Shown here piece after piece: positions 42,829-53,197 of a DNA stretch of 64,000 nucleotides (positions are counted from its first letter, which is position 1; each line of letters opens with the position of its first letter). Both the position numbers and the translations under genes were made by a program. Location of the stretch: NCBI RefSeq assembly GCF_001642475.1, contig NW_019173933.1, positions 496,001 to 560,000 of the forward strand, written 5' to 3'. The DNA comes from Fonsecaea monophora (lineage: Eukaryota > Ascomycota > Eurotiomycetes > Chaetothyriales > Herpotrichiellaceae). Under the pieces are notes generated by a model. It saw only the letters and a list, made by a program, of their open reading frames with translations. It did not search any database and had not been told where the DNA came from.

Positions 42829-44020
42829 ATGTCACAGGTTGCAACAGCGACCGAGGAATTCAATCCTCTTGTCATCAAGCTCCAGAATGGTCAGACTCTT
42901 CATGTAGAATCAAATGAAGCCGTCGACGCGGATGAGATTCCCATTATCGACGTAACAGGAATCTACAGTGACAACCTGGCAGATCGACAGGCTGTGGCCG
43001 ACAAGATTCGTGAGGCTGCCCATCGTATTGGCTTCTTCTACGTGGTCAATCATGTGAGTTTGTTTTTCCCGCGAGACTTTGTCCATGGCTGACTATCCCG
43101 TTCCTTGAAGGGCTTTGACCCTAAACTGGCGGATGGAGTGTTTGAACAAGCCAAACGCTTCTTTGCTTTACCGCTAGAGAAGAAACTGGAGGTTGACACA
43201 AACCTCGTGCCGAAGGAATATGTGGGATACCATGCCCTTGCGAGCTATAACAGGAATGGGAGGAAACATCATGGTAGGGAAATCCATGGCGGGAACCCAG
43301 CCGCGAGATCGTATTCATATGGGATCGCAGTACTGACAATTTTGTACTTCAGATCTCAGCGAAGCTTTCAACCTAGCTTACTCGGCTGAGCAGGATCCGG
43401 AAAACCCAGACAATGACCCAGGTTCGTCAATATGGCCAAGTGATCTCCCAGGTTTCAAGGAAGCCATGTACGCATATCACACGCCAATGCTGCGATTCGC
43501 CCGTAAGATGACGCGGATCTTCGCTCTGGCACTCCACCTCCCTGAAACGTATTTCGACGAGTGGACCAAGCGACCTGAAGCGGGCCTGCGCATTCTCCAT
43601 TACCCTGAACAGGAGGCAACGGTGGACGAGCAGAACGGCATAGGTGCCCACACAGACTTTGAGTGCTTCACTATTGTCAACCAAGACATGTCAGGCGGCT
43701 TAGAGGTTCTGGGTAAATCGGGGCGGTGGATCAGAGCGAAGCCCGTACCAAACTCGTTTGTGATCAATATTGCCGACTGTTTCATGAGACAGACAAACGA
43801 CTATTTCGTATCGACGGTCCATCGGGTCATCAACAAGAGCGGCAAGGAGAGATATTCCATCCCGTTCTTTTACGGACTGGACAGGAAGATGCCCATGTTG
43901 CCGATTCCGTCGTGCATCTCGGAAGAAAACCCGGCCAAATACCCTGTCATGACTGCCGGGGAATATTATCTGTGGAGGGCGAAAAAGGCCAAGCAGGGCG
44001 ACAGTGCCGATGAAGATTAG
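42829..44020 (+). CDS. 2-oxoglutarate/Fe(II) oxygenase (IPNS-like)
   Basis: Three exons, 42829-43053, 43111-43273 and 43353-44020, give 351 residues. The N-terminal DIOX_N part has IPIIDVTGIY and EAAHRIGFFYVVNHG. The catalytic 2OG-FeII_Oxy part shows the HxD pair in GAHTDFECFTI, the distal His in FVSTVHRVINKSG and the RxS co-substrate site in RYSIPFF. All iron and 2-oxoglutarate ligands are therefore present and activity is likely. The family includes isopenicillin N synthase-like, gibberellin-type and thymine 7-hydroxylase enzymes. Divergence from an NCS1 permease makes a nucleobase hydroxylase one possibility, not proven by sequence. No signal or membrane segment is seen. Confidence 0.92.
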
Positions 44021-44348
44021 AGAGCAATACAGAATACCTGGGTTATGCTCTCGCGAGCGGAGATCACGTTGACGAAGGTGACGACTTCTGAAAGGGAGTA
44101 TATTCGCAACAAACTAGAAGAACATCCATCAAGACAAAGTCAGTGAGGTCCTGTCCCCCTAGCCATTTGGACATTCAAAAGGGGAGGGAACATGAAATTA
44201 CTATTAGACTTTTTCCTCAAGGCTCTTATCCGCCTGACATTTGCATGCTTGCATTACTCCCGCAGCAGGCAACAGATACCCATACTCCTTCGAATTTGTG
44301 AATGGCTTTGTTGTCGGGAACTGAATCTTGATTGTAATCTGGATTCTC
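44021..44348. other. intergenic region between convergent genes
   Basis: 3' flanks of the oxygenase (plus) and the RTG2-like gene (minus). No gene was seen. Confidence 0.4.
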
Positions 44349-46426
44349 TCACTCCATTTGCCACTCGCTGTCGTCCTCTTGTCCCTTGTCGGCCTCTTGC
44401 TGCCTGCACTGGGTCGGTTGCGGCGGCAGCTTCTGCTGTCGCTCTGGCCGCAGGTCCTTCTCTTCCACGACCACTTTGATCTTGATCCCCCAGCCTTCCT
44501 TGCCCCCGATCCAGTGCTTGCGCTTGCCGACCTTCTCGATGACGCGCAAGGCGTGCTGCATGGTATCCTTGAGGAGGAACGGGTCGCCGGGGATCTTGGC
44601 CACCCAGAGAGTGAGTTCGATTCCGTCCTTGCTCGCGTCCCCGCCCAGCCCGGCCGCCCACCGCGCAGACATGGCCACGCGCGGGTTCGTCTCGTCGATG
44701 ATGCCGGCCGGGTACACTCGGGCCACGACCATGGCGACCCGGCCGATGTAGCGCGCCCACCACACCTGCTCGGGCGTGAGCAGGTGGCGGAGTGACTCTT
44801 TGTAGTCGACCTCGCGCGGCGGCAGCTCGCCCTCGAACCGCTCTTCGAACATGAGCGCCAGCAGCGCGCGGTCCGTGTGGGAGACCCCGTGCGCCGACGC
44901 CAGGATCCCCGTCGAGGTGCTGTACAGGGCGGCGCTCGAGGACGATTCCTTGGAGAGGTCCGAGTGTTCGAAAAAGACGTTGGCCAGCGATCGGATGACC
45001 TCGGTCGAGATCGAGTGCGGGAACGAGTGCGGCTCGCCGCTTGTCGATGGCGGGATCGCCGACAGGAACAGGTCGCCCATGGCCAGCGCGGACGGGCGCG
45101 CGAACCGCGCCGTGGCTACTTCCAGCGGATGCTGGCGTCGGATGTGGTAGGGTAGTTCTTGGAAGAGGAACCCCTCGCGCACGCCCCCCTGGCAGAACTG
45201 TGCTTCTTTGATCCCAAACGGGATCGCCTCGGCCAGCACGTTGACCAGGAACGCGACGGCGGGGACCTGCGCGCGTCTGCGGTCCGAGACGCGGAAGATG
45301 CGGTGCGCGGTGCGTGCGACTTGCTTGAGCGTCTCGGTGTCGGTGAAGCTGGCCTTGTCGGCCACGAAGCCGTTGATGATGGAGATCGGGTAGTGGTGGC
45401 CGTGCACCTGGCTCTGGTAGAGGAGGAGGTAGCCCCAGCCGCGAAAGCCCCCGCCGCACAGGTACAGTTGGAAGCCGCCGTAGAGCCTGGCGGCGTCGAC
45501 CAGGTCCTGGGGGATGTCGAGGTCGCGGTACGCGGCGAGGAAGTTCTTTTTCATGTCCGCCCTCAGCGCCGCGACGGCCCTGTCGGCATCTTCCTTGGAC
45601 TTGCCTGCCCGGGCGGTCTCGAGGGCGCGAGTCAGCGCCGCCGCGCCGTAGGGGAAGCTGAAGGCGCCCTTGGGACTCATTTCGACGCGCCCCTCGCGCG
45701 ACACCATCCACCCGATCTGCGTGCTCCCGCCGCCGAGGTCCATGACCAAACCCTTGACGGACGTGAAACTGCTCGCGATGCCGTACGCCCCGATCCGCCC
45801 CTCCTCCTCCTTGGGGAGCATGTGCACGGCCAGCCCGGTCTCCTCCTCGATGGCGGCGAGGAACTCGGCCGAGTTGAGGGCCTCGCGCGTCGCCTCGGTC
45901 GCCAGCACGCGGATGTGCTCCACGGGCACCCCAAGGTCGTCGCAGATGACCCGGAACCGCAGCAGCGCGGCGATCACGGCGCGGATCACGGACGGTGGGA
46001 TCGGGATCTTTTTGTTGGCGTCGTCGTATTGCGCTTCGTACAGCGAGATGTTGGCTCGGTGCGAGTAGACGGTTGGTAGGGTTCGGGCGGTCGGTGGTGA
46101 TAGGTCGGAGACGGAGAAGCGGATTCCGTTGCTGGTAAGTGGGTGGGTTCATCAGTCATTTCTCGAGAAACGGGGCTTTCGAGGTAGAGGGGGTTGAGGG
46201 TCTTCGTTGGGAGGAGTATTGAAGAAGGGGGAGAGAAGGGGAGCTCAGCAAGCAAGTATACAAGCAAGCAAACAATAACGAGTAACCAGATAAGATCAGT
46301 GATAACCATCCACCCATCCATAATCCATATGTGTTCGTGTGTATATGGGGTTGTTGACATATATGTCTCTCTGTCTTACCTTCCCATATCAACCAGACCG
46401 CGAAGATGAGGCCGTCGAGCACGCAT
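44349..46426 (-). CDS. RTG2: RTG2-like Ppx/GppA-family retrograde regulator
   Basis: Exon 1 is 46426-46380 and exon 2 is 46131-44349, joined inside the phosphate-binding motif so that VDMGS|NGIRFSV is restored; the protein has 609 residues. The ASKHA fold of the Ppx/GppA family is clear. Phosphate 1 is VDMGSNGIRFS; the next blocks are RVLATEATREALNS and EEEGRIGAYG, and the phosphate 2 motif is LVMDLGGGSTQIGW. A family-specific C-terminal extension ends in a Gln/Lys/Glu-rich tail. Yeast Rtg2 carries mitochondrial dysfunction signals to nuclear gene expression, and filamentous fungal homologues are annotated the same way; polyphosphatase activity is uncertain. The coding DNA is GC-rich compared with neighbours, which creates long spurious frames on other strands. 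The intron is 248 nt, long for this window. Confidence 0.9.
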
Positions 46427-47255
46427 CGTGAGCTGGACTGGAGCAGGAACAGGAACTGGTGATCTCTCATCCATCTCGGTGTGGTTTATCCGCTCTCGTC
46501 GCTACTCATTCAACCCCCTCGCCGGCCAATAGATCAAGTCGATCAGAGGAATATGTCGTTATCTCTTCTTTCTGGATGTCCCCCGGAGTACCCGCCAGCG
46601 GGGTGGAATGGGTCTTGGTAGTGGTGTAATGGTGGTTGATAGCTTCTGTATACAAACAGCACTGCTGCATAGGTAAACCTAGGATACCTAGGGATGCCGA
46701 GCTAGGAAGATGGGTATATGACAATAAATTCTCAGCGTCAAACAACAACGTAAACTTGTGTCGAGCTCCAGCCGTCCCGTCTGCCTCCGAATACCCAGCA
46801 GCGTGCCAGCGGTGAGTGAGTAAGTGAGCAAGTGTACTTCAATCTCAGCTGAGAGGAGTAGTTGGTGAGGTGATCGTAACACCTACACGCCAAGACTACC
46901 AAGAACGGGCATGGCGAAACTCTAGCTTCCTTGTCCCCCGCTTCCGCGCCGCTCAGCTCGTGCAAGTTCTTTGGGGGGTGGGGAGGTGGTGGTGTCATTG
47001 GCCCAAGCGTCATAGTCCTCAGCTCCATCGCTACCTAACTAGGGCTTGCTAGGAAAGAACAAAGACTTGTACATAGGCGTGGCGTGGCGTGGCGTGGGGC
47101 GTAAAGTCCCCCAGGAACATCACATCCGCCATCGGCCGGGATAGACATCCAGGTTTGGGAGAAGGTTCAGTTACGAGGTACTTAACGAGTACATACCCAA
47201 TTTATGCGCATTCTCCAATACTGTGGACAGACTGCTATCGAAATGCTTCCAGTCA
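46427..47255. other. intergenic region
   Basis: Promoter of the RTG2-like gene and 3' flank of the second oxygenase gene, both on the minus strand. It includes a GGCGT tandem repeat at 47076-47095. No gene was recognised. Confidence 0.4.
47076..47095 (+). repeat. GGCGT pentanucleotide repeat
   Basis: Four exact tandem copies of GGCGT followed by a partial copy, in the 3' flank of the second oxygenase gene. Confidence 0.9.
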
Positions 47256-48380
47256 TCACACAGCTTCCACCGCCTTGGGGAGTTGCTGGCCCAGCCTCTC
47301 CCGCTCAGCATCCCAGTCTCGATTGTGTTCGGTCCCTCGACTCAACTTGTACGACTCCTTGCCCTTGTACTGGGCTGTGTTCCAATTGTGTGCACGCTGC
47401 TTGACCCATTCATCGGCATTCAAGAGCCTCTCGCCCGACGACGCCTCAATCCTGGCTACGTCTTCGTCAGTGGGATGCTGGAACAGATCGCGCAGCTTGA
47501 CGCTCGAGTTGGGCCGCGAAAAGTACACTACACTGTGGCGCATGCACTCGCCCTGTTCCCCAGGAGCCACCACGACGCGGTGGACCGCGCTGTACAGTCG
47601 TCCCCCTAGCAGCTTGATCAGGCTGTCTCCCAGGTTGATCACGGCACAATCTGGACGAGGCCGCACGTATTCCCAATCCCGCTTGTTTGGCGCGAGCACC
47701 TGCAGCCCGCCGAGCTGGTTGAAAAGCACCGTGACGCTGCCGAAATCGGTGTGCTCGCCCAGCGTGATGGTCTCGGCCGGTCGTACGGGAGGAGCGCATG
47801 TTACTCGAGCCTGGTCCACCGAGGGCTGGTCAAGCTTGTGCAGGGACTCGAGGAGTCCGTCGGGTAGACCGAGTGACTTCCCCAGGGACGTCGTGATGCC
47901 GTAGATGACATTGTGGCATGACTTCATGAACGTCTTGAGCTCGTCGAACCGATCTAGAACCACTTGTGGGTGGTGGCCCGACACTGTTTCGCGCGGCTTG
48001 CCGTCTGGCCCTGTCTTGGGCTGCGGAATTCCTAGCACCTCGTCTTTGGAGACATTGTAGAACTCGCTGTGATCTTTGGTGCCCTTGTCGTCGACAAACA
48101 TGGCCCCGGACCGCTTGTATCCATAGTAGTGGCCCGTGGTGCCCATGTCATATTTGAGCTTCTCGTCTAGCGGCAGGGAGAAGACGCTGTCAGCGAGGTT
48201 GAACATGAACCGCGAGTCGACATGGTGGTTGGACAGGTAGAAGAAGCCATAGTTCTGGCACGAATGTAGTAGGATTCGGGCTTGTTCGGCGTCCCCTTGG
48301 GACAGCAGGTCGAAATCCACCGTTGCGATGTCAGCTACGGGCACGTCTGATGGGAATGGCGGGATGGTATTTGTAGACAT
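47256..48380 (-). CDS. 2-oxoglutarate/Fe(II) oxygenase (IPNS-like), second copy
   Basis: Single exon, 374 residues from the ATG at 48380; the frame extends eight codons upstream but without an ATG. DIOX_N features include VPVADIATVDF and SCQNYGFFYLSNH. The catalytic part has GEHTDFGSVTVLF (HxD), LYSAVHRVV (distal His) and RHSVVYFSRP (RxS), so all metal and co-substrate ligands are present. It differs clearly from the gene at 42829 in length, intron content and sequence, so the two are separate family members rather than a recent duplication. The substrate is unknown; such enzymes hydroxylate or desaturate small molecules in primary or secondary metabolism. It is cytosolic by lack of signals. 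Confidence 0.92.
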   Translation of the reverse strand: MSTNTIPPFPSDVPVADIATVDFDLLSQGDAEQARILLHSCQNYGFFYLSNHHVDSRFMFNLADSVFSLPLDEKLKYDMGTTGHYYGYKRSGAMFVDDKGTKDHSEFYNVSKDEVLGIPQPKTGPDGKPRETVSGHHPQVVLDRFDELKTFMKSCHNVIYGITTSLGKSLGLPDGLLESLHKLDQPSVDQARVTCAPPVRPAETITLGEHTDFGSVTVLFNQLGGLQVLAPNKRDWEYVRPRPDCAVINLGDSLIKLLGGRLYSAVHRVVVAPGEQGECMRHSVVYFSRPNSSVKLRDLFQHPTDEDVARIEASSGERLLNADEWVKQRAHNWNTAQYKGKESYKLSRGTEHNRDWDAERERLGQQLPKAVEAV

Positions 48381-49094
48381 TTTTGATAGTAGCACTTTGC
48401 TCAAAGTGACGTCTGTGCGGTGTGAACGATTGTAAGAATATTTGATTCACCTAGACGGGCTCGATAGGTTCATCTCGTTGTACCATTGTATAATGTGAGT
48501 GACCTTCCTTCGAGGGATCGTGGGTTGTCGACCATGTCCGTTTATTATATCTACCAATATTCCCCTTGTCAACCCCGTGGATGCCCCGAACAACTCACCC
48601 CGCGCGTCATTCGTCATCCGTCCATTCAAGTTGGGGAGGCTTCATGAAGTGCTCGGCCATCTCTCGGCGAAAAGGTGTGAATTGGAGATGGAGTTGAGAT
48701 GAAGCGACGATCCGGGCGATCAGGAGTGAGGGGGAAGGCGTAAGTTCGGCACCCCGGGCTCACGTGAGAATAAGCACAGGGATCATATCTTGTGTTCTTG
48801 GGCTTGCACCCGGAAATGATCCTATGTGACAAACTTGATTGAATTGGATTTCGCAGGTGAAAGTGACTGCGTGGAAACTTGGCTCGGCTAACTTGTCTAA
48901 CCAGGATGGGCAACAGCCGCACCCTTGACGCTGTCGTGGCTCTTCTCCACCCACGCATCATGAATGTCTTGATCTATTCTCGCCTGGGTCAAATCTACAT
49001 GTGCAGACTTTCTACGAATCAAAACCGCTCCCCATGCACTATATCTAGCCTTGCAACCCACTATGCAACAGCTGCACTGCTCCAGAACATGTTC
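48381..49094. other. intergenic region
   Basis: Promoter of the second oxygenase gene and 3' flank of the MFS transporter gene, both on the minus strand. No gene was recognised. Confidence 0.4.
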
Positions 49095-50973
49095 TCAAGA
49101 GTGCACACGCTCCACCTCGACCTGGCTCTGGTCCTTCTCGGCCTCATCCTCCGAAGAGTTGTGTCTGTCCTTTCCGCTTTCCTTCTCCGTAATGGCCTTG
49201 GATGAGTCTGGAAACAGAGCACCAATTTCCTCGAGGGACATCATCTTGGTCTGTAAAGTCAAGAGCGTCAGTCTCATAACGGGAGGCATACATCTGGCGG
49301 AGAGTCTTACCTCTGGAAACTTCCACCATACCACAACGATGATGGCCGATGTGGCGCAGATGCACACCAGGTAGTATTTCCATCCAATATTCGCAAAGCC
49401 GGTTGGAGCTCCTTGCAACAAAGCCAATGCGGAGAGGAACAGCCCCGAGATGGATAGCGATAAGCCCTTTGCTCTCACGGGCGTGGGGAAGATCTCGGAA
49501 GCATAAATGTACGATGTCGCGTCGATGGTGCTGGCGAAGACGGCAACGTGCATGAATAGAAAGAAGACTGCGGCGCTGGCGGCCCCATTTCCTCCGTGCT
49601 TTTCGAACTGGGAGAGTGTGATGACTTCGCCGACGAGAACGAGCACACAGCCAGAAAGCCCGATTACTTACAGTAGTTAGAAATCTCCGACGAACTGACG
49701 GTGGCAGGCTGGTACTTACACAGCATTTTAACTCGGCCGACTCGATCGACAATCAGAGCGTTGAGGCCATTGCCAAATGGTGACACGGAAATCCATCCCG
49801 CTTGGATGATGAGTTGGCGGACGGTGTCGAAGCCGAGGTTCGCATACAGCATCGGTCCATAATCTAGGCGCTGTTAGATCCATCTCGAACAGTAAATCAT
49901 TGAGCTGAGAATGTAAGTGGGACTCACTATTGATGATCTGTGTTCCAGTTGTCTGTGCGCCAACCATCATGATGAAGCCGATTCCCACTCGCTTCCGGTA
50001 CCCGGGCAATCTGAACAAGTCCATAGTTGAGAGTTGTTCCTTCTTCTCTTCCAGAATTTGTGAATGCAGCAAAGCAAAGTCGGCTCGGATGGCATCTTCG
50101 TCGCCCAGAAAGCTATCAGATGTTTCCGCTCGTACTTGTTTGAATGAAGAGTATGCCTCGTCGAAGCGGTCGCGGTCGAGAACTGTGCCAGCCAGGTCAA
50201 TACCCTCGATAATATTTCCTCAAGAGGTAAGAAGATGGGACACTTACGCCACCGCGGTGACTCGGGCAGAAACAATACCCCCATGGCGAGACACGCAGGC
50301 CAAACTGCTTGCACTGCGAGAGGGATGCGCCACTGAGCGCCTGCCGCCTGAACAAAGTAGAACGCAACGCCGATCCAGCTGGCAGAGGTGTATCCGACAC
50401 AGATCATCACCCCGTGGATGCCAACCAGCATGCCGCGGATCTTGGGTGGTGCGACCTCACTCTGATAAAGGGGGACAAGAGTGACCAACGCTCCTATTCC
50501 CAACGTCAGCATTGATATTCTCGATTCTCTCGAATTGTCTTTAGTGCAAGGAACACTCACCAATGCCGAGCCCTGTGATCAGGCGAGCCACGATATACAT
50601 GCCGATGTGCACGCTCCCGGCCTGCAACGCACCCCCGATGGTCGTCACAATACTGGCCACGAACAGGGCTTTCCGCCGACCCAGCCAGTCTGCGGACTTC
50701 ATGCACGACAACGTCCCGAAGAGGCCGCCAACTTGGAACAGCCCATTGGTGGCGCCGATCAGGTCGCTCGCGTTTGGTCGGGTGTCGAGCTCAAAGTAGG
50801 AGATGAACGAGGGTTGACCGAGTGTGGTTGCGATGATGCTGGCGCAGTAGCCATAGGTCACGCTGCCGAGGGCGACGAAGATGACGATCTGCGAGGTTTG
50901 GTTAGTATGGTCTGCGTTCTTGAGTGTTGACTTTGTTTACCAGCAATCGGAGCGTTGAAGCGGAGAGCGCCAT
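49095..50973 (-). CDS. MFS sugar-porter-family transporter
   Basis: Seven exons (50973-50941, 50888-50561, 50493-50248, 50182-49928, 49863-49720, 49666-49311, 49250-49095) give 505 residues with about 12 membrane segments. Sugar-porter signatures are in place: DWLGRRKALF after TM2, the VTLVPLYQSEVAPPKIRG stretch (PESPRW-preceding TM4-5 region), LPESPRWLLDRDRFDEA after TM6, VDRVGRVKML after TM8 and a FPE...SLEEIGALF end. It should import a hexose, polyol, quinate-like or other small ring compound with protons at the plasma membrane; the substrate cannot be read. The first exon has only 33 nt. The last intron (49251-49310) is 60 nt and free of in-frame stops, so its retention would add 20 residues to the C-terminal tail. 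The gene precedes the enzyme run starting at 52262. Confidence 0.93.
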
Positions 50974-52261
50974 CTTGATGGGAGCTTGGAGGGCCAGAAA
51001 GCCTTGAAGCCCCTTATTGATAATTCCCGGGGTAGATACTAGGTATGTAGTTCCAACAATGAGGACGAACAAGATATTCTGCTGTTATATTTTAGAGATG
51101 GTGCTCCCTCTCCTCAAATATATACATATCTATACCTATACCAATACCACAGCTAGCTACGAAAACCTGGAATCCCCGAAACCCCACGCCCATGACTCCA
51201 GACGCAATCTTCTGCTGTCTGTATAGATCCATCCCTGGATGCTGGACACTATCTTGACCTCGACATCCTATTGGTGTGAGTGGAGCGACCAGATTTCCGC
51301 CCGTATTCTCTCATACCGAGCATCCACTCCCACTTCCGCTGACATGTATCATGTCATGTCATGACACGAAAGAGGGGCGGGCTCCGCAACTCTGTGCCTG
51401 TGCGTGTGTCTGTCTGCACAACTCCACGTCAATCCACTCCTCTCCACTCCTCTCGCCTCGACTTGCGGGATAACCTCTCTGGGGACTGGGGGATGGGGGT
51501 GGACGGAGGTGGGAATTATTCAGCGGATTTTTTTTGGCGTACAACGCATGTACCTAGGTATTGAAGAAGATATTCGGTCTACTTTTTCGGCACGGAGGGA
51601 CAACCAACAAAGCTCACAGGCAGGTCCACCTGGAAAGGGGACTGATGCTATCACATACTGAATAACCTCCGCTCCGCCTGCCTGACTTTGTCCTTCAACA
51701 CCAGACTCGAGCGGCATTGCAATTAGTCTGGTCTAATTTGGCGAGCAGGACGATGGCTGGCGGGGTTAATGTCGTCTTGCCGTTCGAACCTTGGACATGT
51801 CCCCCTTCTCTCGGTCTTGTCTATACTTCACCCTCTGCTCACGGGCGGATAATGCATCTTTTGCGTCTCGTTGATTCACAGCATGGTGTTTACGAAGGAA
51901 GGGAAACCCCGCTGCTGGAGCATTGTGCCATTTTTTGATCTCGGTGAGTATTGTATGGTTTTACGGCTCTTGATCGGTGGAAGTGGGATTTACCACTCAA
52001 TGCGAACGTACCAAAAAAAAAGGGGATCATTTCCAAGTCTCGTGGTAACTAGAATATTTCCGCTTTTGGCATCTACAGACAAAGCGTTGAAGCCTTGTTC
52101 CACGTGTCTGCCTCCCACTATCCAACCCCAAAGAGACACCACCGGAGCCTCCTCCCCCCCCTGTCAGGTCAACCTTGCCACCTTGCCAACTTCATTCTCG
52201 GCCCCAGTTCCAATCCTGGTCCGATCCCCCAAGTCTGTGACCGTGCCCCCGAGCGACTTAC
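50974..52261. other. intergenic region
   Basis: About 1.3 kb between the MFS gene start and the 3' end of the ABM gene, both on the minus strand. No supported gene; a long plus-strand frame crossing the ABM gene is its shadow. It should hold the MFS promoter. Confidence 0.4.
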
Positions 52262-52668
52262 TCACAACGGCTTCAACGCGTGCAAAAACTTCGGCTTGGG
52301 CGGCTGAGCCAGCGCGCCCGAGTTGGCAAAGTCGACAAACTCCTTGGCGGCCACGTGCGCCTCGAACGCCTTGCGGCCCGTGTACCGCTCAAAGACGTGG
52401 AAGTGGTTGGGGTTCTCGTCGTCGCGGGCGATGGCGTACTCGAGCACGCCCGGTTCGGACTCGGTCAGGCGCTTCAGCGCGCGGAGGTAGCGCTCCAGGT
52501 CGTCGCCGCGGCCGTCTTTGGCGTAGAGCTGTCACGACCAGAAGACAGGGGAGTGTTAGCTACGAGGTGGTTGTATATGAAACAAATGTCAATGGAGCTA
52601 GGACCCTCACTCACATCGGCGTAGAGCTCGAACTGGCCCTCAGGGATGGGTGGGAATTCGACCGACAT
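52262..52668 (-). CDS. antibiotic-biosynthesis-monooxygenase (ABM) domain protein
   Basis: Exon 1 is 52668-52615 and exon 2 is 52528-52262 (phase 0, GTGAGT and GACAG), giving 106 residues, the usual size for a one-domain ABM protein. A ferredoxin-like dimeric alpha+beta barrel is predicted from the pattern LYADLYAKDGRGDDLERYL, ESEPGVLEYAIARDDENPNHFHVFERY and FEAHVAAKEFVDF. Relatives oxidise aromatic polyketides or quinols without cofactors, or degrade small metabolites; many are uncharacterised. No targeting signal is present. It shares a 529-base divergent promoter with the paraoxonase-like gene, so the two may be co-regulated. Confidence 0.85.
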
Positions 52669-53197
52669 TGTTTTGCTGGTATCTCGGCAAAAGCTGATGT
52701 ATGCTCGTACTGCCGTGCCTTATCAGACTCGTGTATGTGCCTAGGTAATGTAAAGACCTGTGCGACGGGTTGGCGAATGGACGGCGACCCTTTATGTGCT
52801 AATGAGGATGTTGGTTGTACCGACTCCGCAATCAAAGCGCCGTGGGGCAAATATGGGGAAAATTGGCCTCAACCGAGGAAAGGGGATTGAATAATAATGA
52901 CGAATCTCCACAGTTTTGGGTCTGCGGAGTTTTTTTTTGGTGTGTAAAGTACAATGTCGTAAACCATGCACCCCGGCGGTTCTTGTTTGGCTCTAAAAAA
53001 TGGTTAGACTGATGGACCTGCTATTGTGACATTTCCGTTCATCTGGTAGCGGAGTTGGTAGAAAGTGGCATTTACTCCCTCTTATCCCCCTTCCCATGCC
53101 GCACGCAATCGAGTGTCTTGAAAAAGTCCTGCTTAATAGTATTTGCGGCTGGCGAACAACACCACTGTAACTAGTTTCGTTATCGGCATCAGATACC
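52669..53197. promoter_or_regulatory. divergent promoter with three GCGGAGT copies
   Basis: This lies between the ABM gene (minus) and the paraoxonase-like gene (plus). The 7-mer GCGGAGT occurs at 52924-52930 and 53049-53055, and in inverted orientation (ACTCCGC) at 52823-52829. CGG-containing elements are typical half-sites for Zn2Cys6 factors; the assignment to any factor is a guess. Confidence 0.4.

Noticed and set aside
45159..46079. 306-codon plus-strand open frame
   Set aside because: Antisense to the RTG2-like exon; its composition is that of a mirrored GC-rich coding sequence.
44254..46152. 632-codon open frame on the minus strand overlapping the RTG2-like gene
   Set aside because: It is very Arg/Gly/Ala-rich, has no family motif, and is a GC-driven shadow of the true frame, which carries the Ppx/GppA motifs.
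47089..47904. 271-codon plus-strand frame
   Set aside because: Antisense to the second 2OG oxygenase, with no family features.
50219..50247. A 29-nt intron in the MFS gene (GTAAGT to TTGAG)
   Set aside because: It restores frame but is below a plausible intron length and adds a segment absent from sugar porters. The 65-nt intron 50183-50247 gives the exact PESPRWLLDRDRFDEA motif.
51871..52890. 339-codon plus-strand open frame across the ABM gene
   Set aside because: No motif, low-complexity Arg/Ser/Pro content; the antisense ABM gene has a clean two-exon structure and family similarity.
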